From Phoronis australis (taxonomy: Eukaryota > Phoronida > Phoronidae): a DNA stretch of 59,788 nucleotides. The notes below the pieces were generated by a model. It worked only from the letters and a program-made list of their open reading frames with translations. It had not been told where the DNA came from and searched no databases. The translations under genes were made by a program, and so were the position numbers. The DNA lies in assembly GCA_002633005.1 (NCBI GenBank), contig NMRA01000687.1, positions 80,714 through 140,501 on the forward strand. The letters run 5' to 3'. Shown here piece by piece: positions 1 through 14,200 of this stretch (positions are counted from its first letter, which is position 1; each line of letters begins with the position of its first letter).

Positions 1-2380
1 TTCTGACACGTATATTGAATTACATTGGCTTGCTTCCTTGAAGTGACAATTCACCAGTTGTAGTGTTACTCGTGTGCTGTAGTCCTTGAAACTGAAGAGC
101 ATCTACACAAATTTTCAGTTTTGTTTTGTTTTAGTGGACAAACCCCTATATTAGCAAACACACACAAGTTTCTGTTAGACTCAAGGTAAAATCACTTTGG
201 TAACCTGCACGTGACCTAAGTTGACCTTTTTGTGTGCCCAGGCAGTAGCCGCATGCGCTTGTGACAACTGACTTGTCGACAAACTGTATTCACTCTAAAG
301 CTGCAACTTTCGTTTTTAATCTCGTAAATTAGAAATAGAGTCTGGACTTTAATGCTAGTTATGCCAGCTATATAGTACCCACCTTCCATCACAAAAGCTA
401 ACTTTTAAATCAGACCGCTTGCCGTAATGAAGTCAGTCTAAAATTCTTCCTTTAAAAAAGTATTAGGGGTAATTCCTGGGCTTGGATAGAACTGCCACAA
501 TTCGTTCTTGCTTGAGGCCACTGGCTCTACATATTGACTGGTCATGTTCGATCTTTACGGGTGCTGAGTGTGGTATCAAACAAAAACGAGCTGCCATTTT
601 TTAAGTCCAGAAACTACTTCTCAACTGAGTCTGGAACAAATTAAGACCAGTTTTAAGGTCGTGGTAAGTGGTGTTTATGTGCACTGAGTTCATTTGACAG
701 AACATTTTGGGCTGGAGGGGGAGCTGTAGTCCCCATAGTGGCTTAGAATTTTGCAGTTGGTTGCGTTGTTCACATACAATAGGCCTTTCTGAAATTGTTA
801 TGCAAGATCAAGTGAAAGCAGTTCTTTGTGAACTCTGCTCTTATTCTACAACTGTCCCAGTAAAAGTTTGTGGTCCTGACTGAGAAGACAAATGTTTTAT
901 TATCCCCTATGAATTCTGAATAGCCTGAGCCTGGAATGGAATACAGGTTAATAGTTCCTTTAAAATAAAAAAAAAACATTTGTTTGAGAAAAAAGAAGAA
1001 GTTTGATCAGGCATTCTTGAGTTGTATTCAGTGAATTGAAGTTGATGTGCGGGACGGTTATTCTTGCTTTGACATTGTTCATTTTGCAAATTGTGTTGTC
1101 AGTAATACTGTGAACAAGTCACTTGTCACCAAATGCTTCATGGCGTCATGACTCTCCCACATGTCTGCATGTCAAACATTTCTTTGTTGCACTGCATACT
1201 GTTATAAAAATTCTCTTCACTTGGTTTTTGATTTTTAGTACCGTTGTACCAAAGATTATTTTCTTCATTTTCTTTAGTTGAGTTTGAACTTTCTGTGAGA
1301 GGCATCAGTTTTGTTAGTTCGCATTTTCAATCATTTTTGTCTTCTAGTTAACCTTTTTTGTGTGTTGTCTAAATTGATTGTTTCATGTCAATAAGATGAG
1401 TTGTTTAATGGCCCATTGACCGATATACTGAAGATGTAATGAAATGGGTTTTGTCACTTATGGTGATTGGTTATTTGGTGGACAGTGGTCAGTGCCATCC
1501 ACAGTTGACAGCACTGTGGGATTTCACTGCATTTATGAGAAATCCTTTGTGATCCATCATGCAGTGCAGTCGTTCAAAGGATTCTCACAAAAATCCAACT
1601 TCGCAAAATCATCTCCATGAATGAAACAATTAAATTGCGTCTCAACTGTCAAATGAACTTGACTTATCTTGGACACCAGAATTTGAAATCAAGTCAGACG
1701 TAAGTCACATTGATGCTTTCACAATACTGAAGGGATGTCTGTTAGATGTTTTCTATTGCACAACAAAACCTTGTACAATTTTATACATATTAGTTACCAA
1801 AAAATCCTGGGTCAGGGGTCTAAGCTTTTTATTTGAGATAGAACTCAAAACTACTTTTGGCATTTCCTGTTCTTCTTTTGTGTGTGTTATTCCATGCTCG
1901 AGTGCATATTGGCTTAATATGTGTATAACAATCGAATCCTCAGTTTTCAATTAATGACCTCATCATTGAGGCTAGAAGCTTAAGTCTGACCTCTGAAGTT
2001 TGAGTTTTTATTCAAAATCTCAAGTGTTCATTGGTTGAGTTTTAGTTCCAATCTAGGGCTCATCAAATGCGATCTTGGACTGGAAACTCATTTGCATAAT
2101 CGACACTTCTCTCGAGCTTCCACAAAAGCAGAACGGAAAATGATGAAAATAATTTTGGGATTAGATGCCGGTCCCTGATTTGCCATTTTGAAACTGTTCT
2201 CATACTATCAAAAGTGTACGAATTATTTTCCTGACTATAATCACGTATACAAATTATTGTTTCGAACAGCATCACATGTACAAAGATTTTCACGGCATTT
2301 TAAGGCCATGTATGAACTATTGGGAGTGTACCAAGTAGTAGGAGAGTTACTGTAGTGCATGCTGAACAAAATCTACAACT

Positions 2381-2440
2381 GTAAAATCTCATGAATTTTG
2401 GACAAAATTGATCTTTTCCATTTTCCATAGCCTTTTGGTT
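2381..2440. repeat. Family A MITE end fragment
   Basis: This carries the family A terminal motif (GTAAAATCTCA, then a variant of CCAATTTAGGACA) and then diverges. Only one end is recognisable, so it is called a fragment. Confidence 0.4.
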
Positions 2441-3560
2441 TTGAACGCTCACAATTGCTCAAAACATTGTTTGTAGCAATGGTATAGAATTTTAAATGCC
2501 AAAGCACTTATTTGGTACGTCTTGTTCTTTGATGGAACAATAAAAAATAGAATATCACCTGTATGCCAGATTGTGTCCCATTAGTCAGCTCATCCACGCA
2601 TCTGAAAATGTTTTGTGTTTCCATATCAAACAAATCTACCAACTGTGACCTCACTGGGAAAACTGCATGATGAATCTGTGAATCAGAGCGTGATAACATG
2701 ACAGCTTGTTTTTGATTGACCTTCAGGCGAGGTACGTTTTCTTTCATGGACTCAGTAGGTTGTTTGTGTCGTGGATCACTAATCCGAAGGAAGGAAGGAT
2801 TACTTTGCATTTAGCGTTTCGATTTTGTCATTATGAACGTGGGTATTTTTGCATCACCTCACTAAATCACAGTGATTTGTCTACTTGGTCATCTTTTGCT
2901 GTGGAGCTTTTTTGGACACGCTAAGCAACTGTCTGGCTTCTATAAACTTGTGCAATGGCATGTCTACACTGTACTGGTAGGGTTTGACTGTGAATTGTCT
3001 GACATTATTCATCTATGGAGTGACACACTTAAGGGGAGGGCTATGGGATACGCAACTATGCTGCAGTGCTTATACTGGAAAAGAACCCTGAACAACCCAT
3101 CAGCTTAAACCAGAAATTTGCCAATGCATTATTACACCACCTTACAAAGATGCTTTGTCAGAATGAACAATACTATCCATATTGGGTTTGGCTCTGGGGT
3201 ACACTGAACATTTAAGAAAAACCCCTCAAAGTTTTGCTGCACACAAACAGATGAGTTATTTTATTTTACTGTCAGAAACTTACTCTCTGTTATCTTTTTA
3301 TTATGTGCTGTAAAACTGGAACAAGACACGCACAGATTTTCAGTGGAAGTTCACCAAAAATAGTATGTTATAACTGCAGAACTTTGAACATGTTTATCTC
3401 TGTTCATCTGTTCATAGTGGTACAATACCCTGGAGGTTTTTCTCGGCCAAACATTGATCAATTTTTACAAAAAAAGAAAAAATGTGCCTCTGGAAAAGTT
3501 TTTCTTTGCTTGTTCGACAGTTTTGAGTCAGGTTTAACAACAAAAACAAGTCGCAAATGA

Positions 3561-3795
3561 AGTAGAATCCCACTAATTTGGGATACAGTATGATGGACAA
3601 GTGAAATTTTGTTTTCCCCTTTTTTCATAAAAATATGTGGTACAAAAATAATGCTTCGTCGTGTTCAAGTTCTGTGTCATAGTTATCAACAGACTACATT
3701 GTGCAAAAGTGTAGCCGTTCATAGCAATGTTAAATGACCTAGAAAAATGAAAAAATAAATATTTCAGTAATTTTTTGTCCCAAATTGATACTTTC
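3561..3795. repeat. Family A MITE-like element
   Basis: The left end reads GTAGAATCCCACTAATTTGG and the right end reads TTTTTTGTCCCAAATTGATAC. These are imperfect reverse complements and match the ends of other family A copies. The interior shares the block around TCATAGTTATCA and the GAAAAATGAAAAA block with copies near 10650 and 55900. There is no coding capacity, so it is a non-autonomous terminal-inverted-repeat element. It abuts the next element directly. Confidence 0.6.
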
Positions 3796-4031
3796 TGTCA
3801 AAAAACTAGTTTTGATTTTGGTAAATGAACAGTATAAAATTGGTCATCTCTAGTTCCTTACTCAGTTTAGAAGTGATCTCTGGGCTCTGCTGTCCAAGTT
3901 TCAAGTCACAGTCTGAAGATGTAACAAAGTTCAGATCTTCCCGAGCCCATAAACCCCTTCTAATCTCGTAAAGGAACACGTTGAGACCAAATTTATAACA
4001 GTAACTGGCGTAAATCAATTTTTTTGACAGA
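3795..4031. repeat. Family C inverted-repeat element
   Basis: It starts CTGTCAAAAAACTAGTTTTG and ends CAATTTTTTTGACAG, which are inverted copies of each other. The same ends recur at 23538-23812 and, as single ends, near 46051, 52500 and 59331. About 240 bp long with no open frame of note. Confidence 0.6.
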
Positions 4032-4358
4032 AAGCACGGATACATGCCAGTTTAATGAATGTATTTAAATCGTCTTTAAATAGGTTTTCCATTTTAGTTT
4101 TAAACTAATTTGATTGTGTTTGTATGTTCATTTATCTTTTTTATTTCTGCATGTTTTTTGTTTTTAGTCGTTGCTTATATTACCTGTATAAACATATATT
4201 TTTTCATTTAGTAACAAATCTATTTATTTATCATTTGTTATGTTACCTATAATTTTAGTCTCTTCTTTGTATTTTACATTCAATTCTTTAAAGTGTTACT
4301 GTTAGTTGAGTGAATTTTCAGTGATATAATGAACAACCCTTAAGCTTGTGTACCTACT

Positions 4359-4612
4359 GTAATTCTTCACTTACCTCGCACAAAAATAGTTAATGAAACT
4401 GTAACTTTTTCTGTTTTCAAAGGCAATTACTAACATTGCTGCAAATAATAAAATCTTTACTAAATGTTGTTTTTTAATATCAAAACAGTATTAAACAAGT
4501 TGATATTAGACTTAAAAATTTTCTTAATCATTATTTTAATTTGTTTATAAATTTGAAAAATAAACTTAAACCAGTCCGCCATAATGTTATTTTGAAAATA
4601 GGTGAAGAATTA
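4359..4612. repeat. Family B inverted-repeat element
   Basis: The left end TAATTCTTCACTTACCTCGC and right end TTTGAAAATAGGTGAAGAATT are reverse complements apart from a few changes. The motif CACTTATTT-GCACAAAAATAA recurs at 10212, 28961 and 40790. The interior is very AT-rich. Confidence 0.6.
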
Positions 4613-4948
4613 TTGATTGAGCTTTGCTGTAAAGCGGGCATTTATTGACCAGGTCACTCGGAATAAGAATGTGGAAGGCCGCATTTTCTTGCAGTGTGGA
4701 AAATTCAGACATTGTTTGTTGTTTTCCACAGTATCCCGCCTCTTTCGCATTTTGAAATGGTGGAAAACTTGGGCAATGTGGAAAATTTCCACCCCGGGAA
4801 TAATCAATGAATAATAACTCTTTTTTAAACATTACAGTCACAAAAGTGTAAACAATCAGCAAATCTTGACATCTCATGTACTTTGAGAGATCTCAGAAAC
4901 CTTTAAAGATGCAGAAGTTTGAATTGTGTTACTGCTATGTTTTTGTAG

Positions 4949-5288
4949 GACAAACGTCGATCTCAAAACATGGAGACATCCACGGAAACACCGATCACAC
5001 CGGACAGTCTGGAGCAGTCTGTGCCATCTGATAAGTCTTCCGGATCACTTGCTGACACGGAAAGGTCTAGTGACCTTTCACCTCTGGATTCTGACCAATC
5101 TGTGCCTAGCATATCCCAGGAAAGTGAGACATATGATAATGTGGAACCAGTGTTGTCAAACACTGAAGATGATTTGTGCAACAAGACAGAAAGCCTTTCT
5201 GTTGACAAGGATGGGGTCACGTTGAAAGCAGACGAACGGACTGAAAATAATAACGAAAGTGAAAAGAGAAATTTGAACCCATTTTTAG
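4949..5288 (+). CDS. ANKS1A: ANKS1 exon: Ser/Thr/acidic linker after ankyrin region
   Basis: The acceptor is TTTTTGTAG before GAC and the donor is GTAAGT after TTTTTAG. It enters in phase 0 and leaves in phase 1, encoding 113 residues plus one base. It opens DKRRSQN, which matches in position and character the DHRRSSSSRS segment that follows the ankyrin repeats in vertebrate ANKS1. The rest is rich in Ser, Thr, Glu and Asp with many SP/TP sites, as expected of a disordered, phosphorylatable linker; it ends LNPFL. The internal ATG at 4970 could be mistaken for a start, but the open frame continues left to the splice site, so it is an internal Met. Identification rests on the short opening motif and the in-frame join to the next exons. 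Confidence 0.82.
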
Positions 5289-8200
5289 GTAAGTTTGTTG
5301 TGTTCAATGAATTTTTTTTCTTGAGCAACGCTTATGTTGGAAAGTGAAATTTTGCCTGTTCCATTTGCAAATTTCCACCTAAGCAGAGAGAATAGAATTA
5401 AACGATGTTGGACTCTGAAAAAAATGTTGTGCTTGCTGTCTGGCGTAGATATACAATCTGATGGTTGTCGATACAAATTGGTCTTCTGCGATGTTCATGT
5501 TGACGATGCGTATAGACTTAGTAATAATTGGTGTCTTTTGTGAGCCCATTTCCGGCCAGTTACAATTCTCAGTTGATTTATAATCTGTGTTAAGGATAAT
5601 TTTCAAAACCAGTTTTACTCATTTTTCCCATAGGCAATATTTGCAGTTCTCTTCACAGTGCTGGTATAATTAGATATTCTTTTATCTGGATAATTATGTT
5701 TAATCTGTGTGCCCTCTGGAAACCTTTCCTTCATGAGTTCACAGTTATTTCCAATAGATGTCACTTTAGGATGTGCTGTATTCGCGAAGCATCAGCAAGT
5801 TTAAATATTCCTTATCTAAATATCCCCGGCTTTAGCATTGATGACACAGCAAGAGTTACTGCCTCCACCTATTGACAATAAATTTAACTTACTGAGAAGT
5901 GTCGACCTTTATTGGCACTGTTTTCACAAAGTTCCAAAAATCAATACAGTCTGATAATATTGTTTAACAGTCACGTTCTATTGTGGATCAGCTGGGATTT
6001 CACATGTAGACGTAGTTTCAGTTTGTTCTGTTGGTCTGAGAAATCGGAATCAGATGTGTTTGCAGCTGACATGAATTTGTGGCGTCTGCAGGTAATGACT
6101 TCATGAACAATTGGGTTTGTAGCTTGGCACTTTTTACCAGCATCTTGATCTGCACTTTGCGGCTGTGGAGACAACCTTCTTGTCTAGTCTATGATTTAAA
6201 CCAGCAGTTCAGTGGGATTACACGATCCCAACGTTTCAGACGATGTGTGGAGCAAAAGTTGTGAAAGGGTTACTTTTTGGCTAGCTACTTGCACATAGTT
6301 TGTGTTGCGCACTTTGGGTACAAGTTTTCATATGCTTTGGGAAATAAAGAGGTACTATTGTTCACCATAGTCAGACGTGTATGTTAGAGGTATGTCCGTA
6401 TAAGACAACATTTCATGTGTTAAGAGTCTTAACATGTTCTTGAATTCTAGTCTTAAACGTGTGTACCTGGATTTTTAGGTCGTACTCCTCTAACATTTTA
6501 ATATTACCTCCAAGCAAAAAATGTAGTTGTCTGAGATTGTCTGCTGTTATGTAGTTTGCATTCCATTGATTACATTCGAACTAAATTTGCACCCGCCACC
6601 TAAACTAGAATTTTGTAAAATGCGACATTATCTTCCTAAAGTAACTATGCTAGCTGATGAGTATATGACCAGTGATAACAAGAAGTATTCGTCTTCCCCA
6701 TGATTACAATGTGTATGCGAATTGAGTCCCTAGTGTTGACAACTGTTTGGATCCTCTCTACTTGGACATGGAAACATAGCTTGCGTAGATAGGCTGTTAA
6801 CAATTATTAAATTTTAATTTATGAAACTGAATGTAAAGACTGCTTTTGATATTGGTTTTCTTGCTTTATGTATTGGGTGGTTGGAAGGGATGCTTTCCAA
6901 AACCAGTGTCTGTTACATAACTAAACATAAGTGTTACAGGCCTTAATAAATGACAATTAGCTTAGTTATAATTTAGCACCAGTACTCAGTGGAGGTCTGT
7001 ATGCCTGGAGTTCATGTTGGCCTGGTGTTGACTTATCTGGACCTAGGCGATCTTGACCGTTGGTAGGGTGATCTTGACCACTGGTAGGTTGATAATATTT
7101 ATAAGGTTCCCATTATTCATCGACTTCAATCTTTAGTTACTTCCACGTCATGTCATCCTGATTTCCTACAATGTGGCGGTAAAATCTCACAGTGTGGCAG
7201 ATGAGAGATTTTATTGTCTCATTTCCTCAATGATGTACAGTACCAATATGTAGCTTTGCCATATTCATTCATAGCTACTGTGGGCATTCACAAAAATGTT
7301 GAAAGCTCTTGGAAAATGGAACAAGTGCAGTTTTGACAATTATTTTCTCCGGCATTGGTGCGATTTTAATGTATACGCCGTATTCACGCAGTAGCCATTT
7401 TAAAAGCTTGCCTCTTTTTAGGTTTTAAAAACAATGCATTTTGCACTTAAATACAGCGCAAAATGTAAGTTTTTTTCACGTACCTCGTTATATTCATGTC
7501 TCAAAGAGAGGCTCACTACTAATTCATGGCAACTGCGTGAATACGGCCTATACACATAAAATCTCATAGCGTTAACTTTGTTAGTGATGGAATTCCAAAC
7601 TGAAAAACATCTGAATCATGGTTTTCATTTCTTGGAACCATTAACCAAATAACTTTTTCTGATGACCAGTATTGCGTGACCTTATTGGAAATTTGTTACA
7701 TTTTGCTGTTTATGTAGGACACTTTGATAGCGTTTAGCCTTGTAAAAGTATTTTCTCAAAGCAAAAAGTCTGTGTAGAATTTAATTGTCCACTTTGTACC
7801 ATTATGCCATGGAGTGGGTCATGTTTTCATGTCATTTTAGAAAAGAATTAAGCAATCATGCCAGTTATGTTCAAAGTGAAACAACAGTATCAATTGAATA
7901 GCATGACAAATTTTGTTTGCGTTCAAGATGAAATTTCAAAAAACACTGTTAGTTTTCTATATTACTGTTCATTCCATTTTCATGCTTTTTTCATTTTTTC
8001 ATAAATATTGTATTTTGTGATGACAACTTATGCAAAAGAGGAACATTTTGAAAACAACACATAGCAGCATTTTAAAGAACCTTGCATCAGTCCTTGTGCC
8101 TGATATTTTCACTCCATATGAATCCGATCAGCCAATTCCGAGATATGATGTTCTACACAGCCATCAAGCCTTGTATCATATATTTGGATCTCCAGGGTTT

Positions 8201-11200
8201 CCGTGAGATTAGGGATGTGGTTAGAATTGTTCATTATTGTCCAGGGGTCATTGTTGTAGGAGATAAATTTAAATAGTAATTACGCCATTGGGGACCATTG
8301 GCTGCCTTCCATTGTATCATCTTTTCAGCGCGTGAAACAATGAACTCGGTAATCTGCTGATTAGGTATTTATCCACAGTTATTAAAAGGGACTTGGGATT
8401 GTCCAAGCAGCAAAGTATAGCTGTCGAGTATTTATTTCAGTTTGAGCAAGAAAGGTATTTATTTGCGAGAGTTTTGAATTGCACTATCTTCAAATTTGTC
8501 TCTTGAATTATGTTTTTAAAATTGTATTACTTTTTAGCATAGAAATAATGAAAAGTGTTGTATTCAGAGGACTGCTCCTCAGTCCCTGAGTCTGTTTGCT
8601 CACTTATTAAACTTTGTACGGCTCTTTTTTATCTTTTTATTGATATGTCTGCTTTTTGTGATCAATGGCAGGTGTTTTCAGCATTTTTACTGAATATAGT
8701 TTCGCTACTGAGATTTCAAATGCAACCTGACTTGCAACCCTGATGATGGATCTATTTTGTTCAATTTCCACTTACTACAGATTTGTTACAGCCTACGACA
8801 TTCAACAGAAAAGCATTTTGTAATGACAATTTTCTTATCTTTCTCAGCAATTGTCATTGATAATTTCCAATTCAGCTTTTAAGAATTTTTTTGCTTCATG
8901 TACCCCATATATATATATGGTACAGCTGTAATTCCTTCCTCGGTTTGCCATTTTTGTTTCTGTAACTCATTTAAAACTAACCAAACATCTGTTAATATGT
9001 GTGTTTTATTGGTGAGGGAAATAGTTGCTGGTCTATTATCCAATAAATCCCAGCAACCTGGTTTGTTTGTCGTAGCAAATTCGAATTTGATTGCACTGCA
9101 ATGTGTTTTTTCAGTGCAGTGATTTGGTTGATTCACAATTTATCATTGTCACCCAGATATCTTTACTGTGTGAAAAGGTACTTGAACTCTATATTTGTTT
9201 GGAAAGCCTTTGATTATGAAGTGGTGGATTTCATCTCAATTGGAGCTGTAGCATAAACCACTGCATGACGTCATAGCCAAAGGTTGAGAGCTTGAAAAAC
9301 AAGAACTGACAATCTTTACAGACGGTTGAATTTGGTATTTCGTAAACATTGAGAAAAAATCGAAGTAGTTATTTTTAATTGTTCAAACAAGACAGGAAAC
9401 AATACGCAATGAATCGTAATTTGACTGGATTTCGCTAAAATGACATTTCTTAGTTTTGCAATGAGACTCCTTCAGTAAAGCCTGTACTCGACCCCATTGT
9501 AAGGTTTCACTAATTTAGGACAGAACATGGCAGACATAGGAAATTAAAGAAAGATAAGTTTGGTAACATCAAATAAATTCTATATCATTTTAAGGTTCTA
9601 TACCATGATATAAATACTATCAGACAATGTTTTGAGAAACAGTAGGTGTTCACAACATCATAATCTTTTGAAAAATGAAGCTGTTATTTTTGTAAAAAAT
9701 TGGTGGGATTGTGTCCTACTTTATATGCTGGTTTAACTTGTTTCACTGAACAAAACCGGCTTCAGTCTTTGATAGGCCACAGATATGACGTGGACTCTCC
9801 CTGTCCCCACTGCACACAATTCAAGATCTCTAGCTTTCTTAAATCTGCCTCACTTGACTCCAGGTTTTCTTTCCTAGTAGAGTTTCGTTCGAGTGTTAGT
9901 GAGCTCATGCAAGATCAGTTGAGTGAAATGTTTTATGAGTTAGCTCGAAATCTTACTTGCGTAGACCAGCTGAAAATGGCTGCCAGCCGAAAATGGTCTC
10001 CATTAAAGTGATTGGATAGGCCGTTCTGTGAGCAAAATTTTTTCTTGGCGAGTGTCTCGTGCATGTCGTGCATGACTGAACTCTTGTCAGACTTCTTCTA
10101 TTAGTACTTATACTGGATAGGTTTGACCATTGCATGACTTTGATGTCGTCCATGTCGTTTAATAGCGGAAACATTCAGGCATGCTGCCGGCCATTAAAAA
10201 TTGGTCCTCCGGTTATTCCCCACTTATTTCGCACAAAAATAACAGATACCATATTGCTTTCATGTAAGAAAACTTTTCCAAAAGTTGTTTTATGAAATTT
10301 ACATGGTACAAACCGTACGGTAATAGGTGGGATTAGGTTGACTCCACTCCGACAGGATTAGTTGCTAGAGGTTGTTTATTGCAGTTCATATAGGCAATCG
10401 AGAGTGCGAATCATCTTCGATATCTGCTGTCCAATGTCACAAATGGAGTGGAGTTATTGGGAAAAATATTACACACTTTTTACACGTTTGACACGCTCAA
10501 GAGCGTGTAAAATTCTCACCCGGGATATGGGGAGTTTCATGTTTCGTGGAATTTCGCTTCATCCTCACCAATTTAGGTCACATGGCTGATTAATTGTCGT
10601 ATTTCTTAGAAAGGTGTGAAGCACCAAGTTTATAGTTTTTTCCACATTCAAGTTCTGTCCCATAGCTACCATAAGATAATTTTTTTCTTAAATATGACTA
10701 TTCACAACAATGTTAGATTAATTTGAAACTGAAAAACGAGTAATCTTTTTGGCTATTATTTTTGTCCAAAAATTGGAGAGATTGAAGGCATATTGCTACA
10801 AAATGTTTATTGTAAGCGGCAGTTATAATGAATCACTGTATCAGCTAACTAGAACCACCATTGAGAGGGGCACACCAGTCAACTTGGTGCTGTATTCTCT
10901 TATCACCAGCAATAGATATGCACCAGATTTATTGCTGGCAGTTGGGCCAGGAATGCCAACAGTCTGGTCACTGTGTGTTACACATTTGACTGTTGGCACC
11001 AACATTAACATCTGGATCATGGTCTGAACTATCACTGTGCTGACTTGTGCCAGATTGTTTTAACCAATGCTTAGTGTAAACATTGTTGAGAATTTGAATT
11101 TGTTTCGCCTTAGTCGGTTTTCCTGTATGAATTTTATTTTTGATACTTAAGGTAAGTGATTATGACTGTACTGTTAAGTTGAAGTTCTTCATGTTTAGTA

Positions 11201-14200
11201 AGGAAACTATATCAATTTAGTTCTTATTTTTGGTACTTCCACTATGGCTAGGTAAAAAAATGGGTAAAAGTGGAGTAAACGGGTCCCTCTTGACAATGGG
11301 TGCCGAGAAGCAGTTTTCACTGAATAATGGACATACCTATATTCCGTGAAACTGGTTCAGTAGTTATTTTGAAGAGGGGCCAGTTTACTTCACTTGCACC
11401 AAAAAATGTTAACGCTACTGATGAAGCACTTGGTTGTATTTTTTGTAGTTTTTAAAGTGTTGATTTTAATAGTATAGAGTTTCAAGTCCCAGTTCCACTC
11501 TTGACCTGAGTTCAGTAAAACATATTGACATGTGGATGTGATGCTTGAACAAATGGTATTTAAGGCACTGAAGCAATTTGGCTGATCAGTCATTATTCAA
11601 CTGAACACTTGAGGGTTTCCAAACCACCAAACCACAAAAGTGGGACAGAGTTGATGTCTAGTTACATCATCTAAGGTAAGGTCTATCTCCCAGCATTTGG
11701 AAAACCAGCATGAGGTCTTTATTCCAGATCTCAGTCGAAGTTCCGCTGTCATGCATCCTCAGGTAAATAGCATCATGACACCAACTTGAAGGTAAAGTGT
11801 GCAAAAATTTACCTTGATTGTTATCTTGTGAAAGGTCTAGGTGTAGCCATTAGATTTGATCCATTAGGTCAAAGGTTATATGTGGGCCATCGAATGTGAA
11901 TCTTCCTTACTTTTCATAAATCTGGAAGACTAACTAAATGGTACAGGTATTATGTTCCCAACTGAAAGGTTGCCATTAGCCAGTAAGACTATAGAAAGTT
12001 AGATAGGTAATGAAAAAATCTTGATTGACAACTGACTCTTGATTTTGTTGTGGTAGGGCATGATTCCTGATTCCTTTTCATGGCCCTGTAAAATGCTCAG
12101 ATCTCACTGTAGCCCTGTATGCCTGAGCATAATTAAAGGCTAGCATGCATTTCAAGTACCCTTGATCCCAATCTTTCCAGCCAGACAGCCCAGACCTATT
12201 ACTATTTCATTAATTACCACTTCCTTATTCATAATCTAAACACTGTTAGCCTTACTAAACCTGCAGCAGTCCAGGTATTGTCAATTATAACAGTTGACCT
12301 GATCTTGGGAGGCTAACAACTGAACATAATGGTGATATGTTCTGGCCACAGTCAGACTTTGTTATCAACACCCTTTGACTGGCCTTGCACTTGATCACTG
12401 GTGTAATTATAAGCAACTGGGGGCAAGGGAGGAGTTCACACCTGTGTTTTCTTCAGTTGGAATATGTAGTGTGGTATTTGGAGTGGAGTAATGCGGATAC
12501 CCATGACTGATTACAAGTTGAATGTGGTTCAGTGAGCATACACTCAGTCAGAGTTGAGGGATTTATGTGATGAAGTCTGTGTTTGGTTTTAAGTGTTGTA
12601 GACATGTGATAACTGCTGTCATAAGTCATTTATCAGAGCAAAGTTGACAGCGGATGTTTTACAAGTTCTTGGTTACCTGGAAAGACTTCACGCAGCTTCT
12701 GTTTTGTTCGTTCAGGTTTTGTTGCTTTTACGGGCGAATGATCTTCAAGTTCCCAAGATTTACATTTGCAATAATGTTATTTGAGGTTTGTCTGGTTTGT
12801 GAACGAGACATGTGAAAGTCTGATGTAGTGTTGTGTGTCTTTTGGTAAGTTTCTTTTGTTTATTGTCTGTGGATTATAGGAATTGTTTCTGGCCAGGTTC
12901 CGCCATGGTGTAGCTACTCGAGCTTTTCTAGATTTACTTGGCCAACCGAAAGTGCAAGCCAAGCCTTAATAATATGACTCTGTACATTAGGGGAATGTTT
13001 TGTTATTGTATTTTTGGGGTCAGCCCAAGAATACTGGATGACGTCTGCTCAGGTATATATGTTCATTTCTGAATGAACCATTGTTCGTGCGTGGTGCTTT
13101 TTATAGACACGACTAGTCTTCTGTTTGGGTCACCATATGATAAAATTAGGTCATGCTATGTTGGATTTATTTTCTTGTTTTTCGTAAGTGTCGTAATACG
13201 AAAAATGTTATGCCGAATTCAAGCTCTGTACTACCGTAGAGCTACCATATTGTGAAAAGCTGGTTGTTCACAACAACGTTAAGAAGCTCTTGAAAATGTA
13301 AAATGCAATTTTGGCAATTATTGTCCGAAATTGGTGAAATTTACTCTAAATCTCTCTCAGATGATCTTGGTTTTAGTTCTGAGTTTATTGAAAATCGTAG
13401 CAATAAGCACCTTGCCAAATATCCTTTTCTTGAAGCCTCAACTGGAACCGTTCTTTGACAGGAGTTGATTGAGGCAAAGGTCTCATGAAGTCTTTCCACC
13501 AGAATTTACCAGGGCACATGCTCACTGTAAATTTCGTCACTGTACTCGGTTTGGAGTTCACTCGGTGTGGTCCTTGAGACTTGTGTCTACAGACAACTTG
13601 TTATTTAAGTTGTGGTTTGTAGTGCTATTTGTTTTGGTCTCAAATGCTTTTTGACAGCTGTTTTTGTTTTTTGAGCAGGTTCATGATGACTGTTGGCTGA
13701 CCAATAAATTGGAAGTTGTATTTCCTTGAAATGAAATTATCAGTCAAAGTTTTTATTCGATTACTTACGCTGCTCGTGTAATAGGTAACAATCCGACTTA
13801 GAACTCTTATCATTGGGAGAGCACAAAAGTAACTTTTGCAAAGAAAAATCGCTATTCCTTTTCATCATGGACAATTGAGACGTTTTTGAGTGAATGCATG
13901 ATTTGAATCAGTGGTTAATTCATGGCGTGATGAATACAAATTTGACGAACACTGTGAAATTCTATGTAAATCACAGGAATGAACCATAGGTGGTGCTGAA
14001 CGTTGTCCACCAACTACATTATCACTGTCTTTAAGTGATGAAGCATCTTTCGTTGTATCACCGCTACATTGGAAATGTGTGTTAGTGCTGACCTTAGGTG
14101 ACTGCATATCCCTATCGAGACTATATGGTGGCAATTGTGCTTAACTCTGGCTAAATTATCCATCACATATCTTTGGAAGCAGTAGGAATCTTTAAATTCC

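Larger units (their letters stand above)
1..4948. other. Intron upstream of first recognisable ANKS1 exon
   Basis: No coding exon could be supported here. The exon at 4949 starts in phase 0 after a 3' splice site, so this stretch should be intron of the same gene, with the ankyrin-repeat exons further left. Short open frames are present on both strands but none resembles ankyrin repeats or the segment that precedes the first linker exon in vertebrate ANKS1. The right third holds a chain of short inverted-repeat elements (3561-4612, listed separately). The first 3.5 kb shows only AT-rich unique-looking DNA, with a short piece of repeat family A near 2381. Confidence 0.6.

Noticed and set aside
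600-667. Possible exon with GTAAGT donor upstream of the first ANKS1 exon
   Set aside because: The acceptor TTTTTTAAG and donor are plausible and one frame is open, but the short product has no similarity to the ANKS1 region expected there.
4970-5347. ATG at 4970 as a translation start
   Set aside because: The frame is open to a good acceptor at 4947-4948, and the residues before the Met match the family; the segment after 5288 is intron.
9700-10011. 103-codon open frame
   Set aside because: It begins inside the right end of a family A MITE and shows no known domain.
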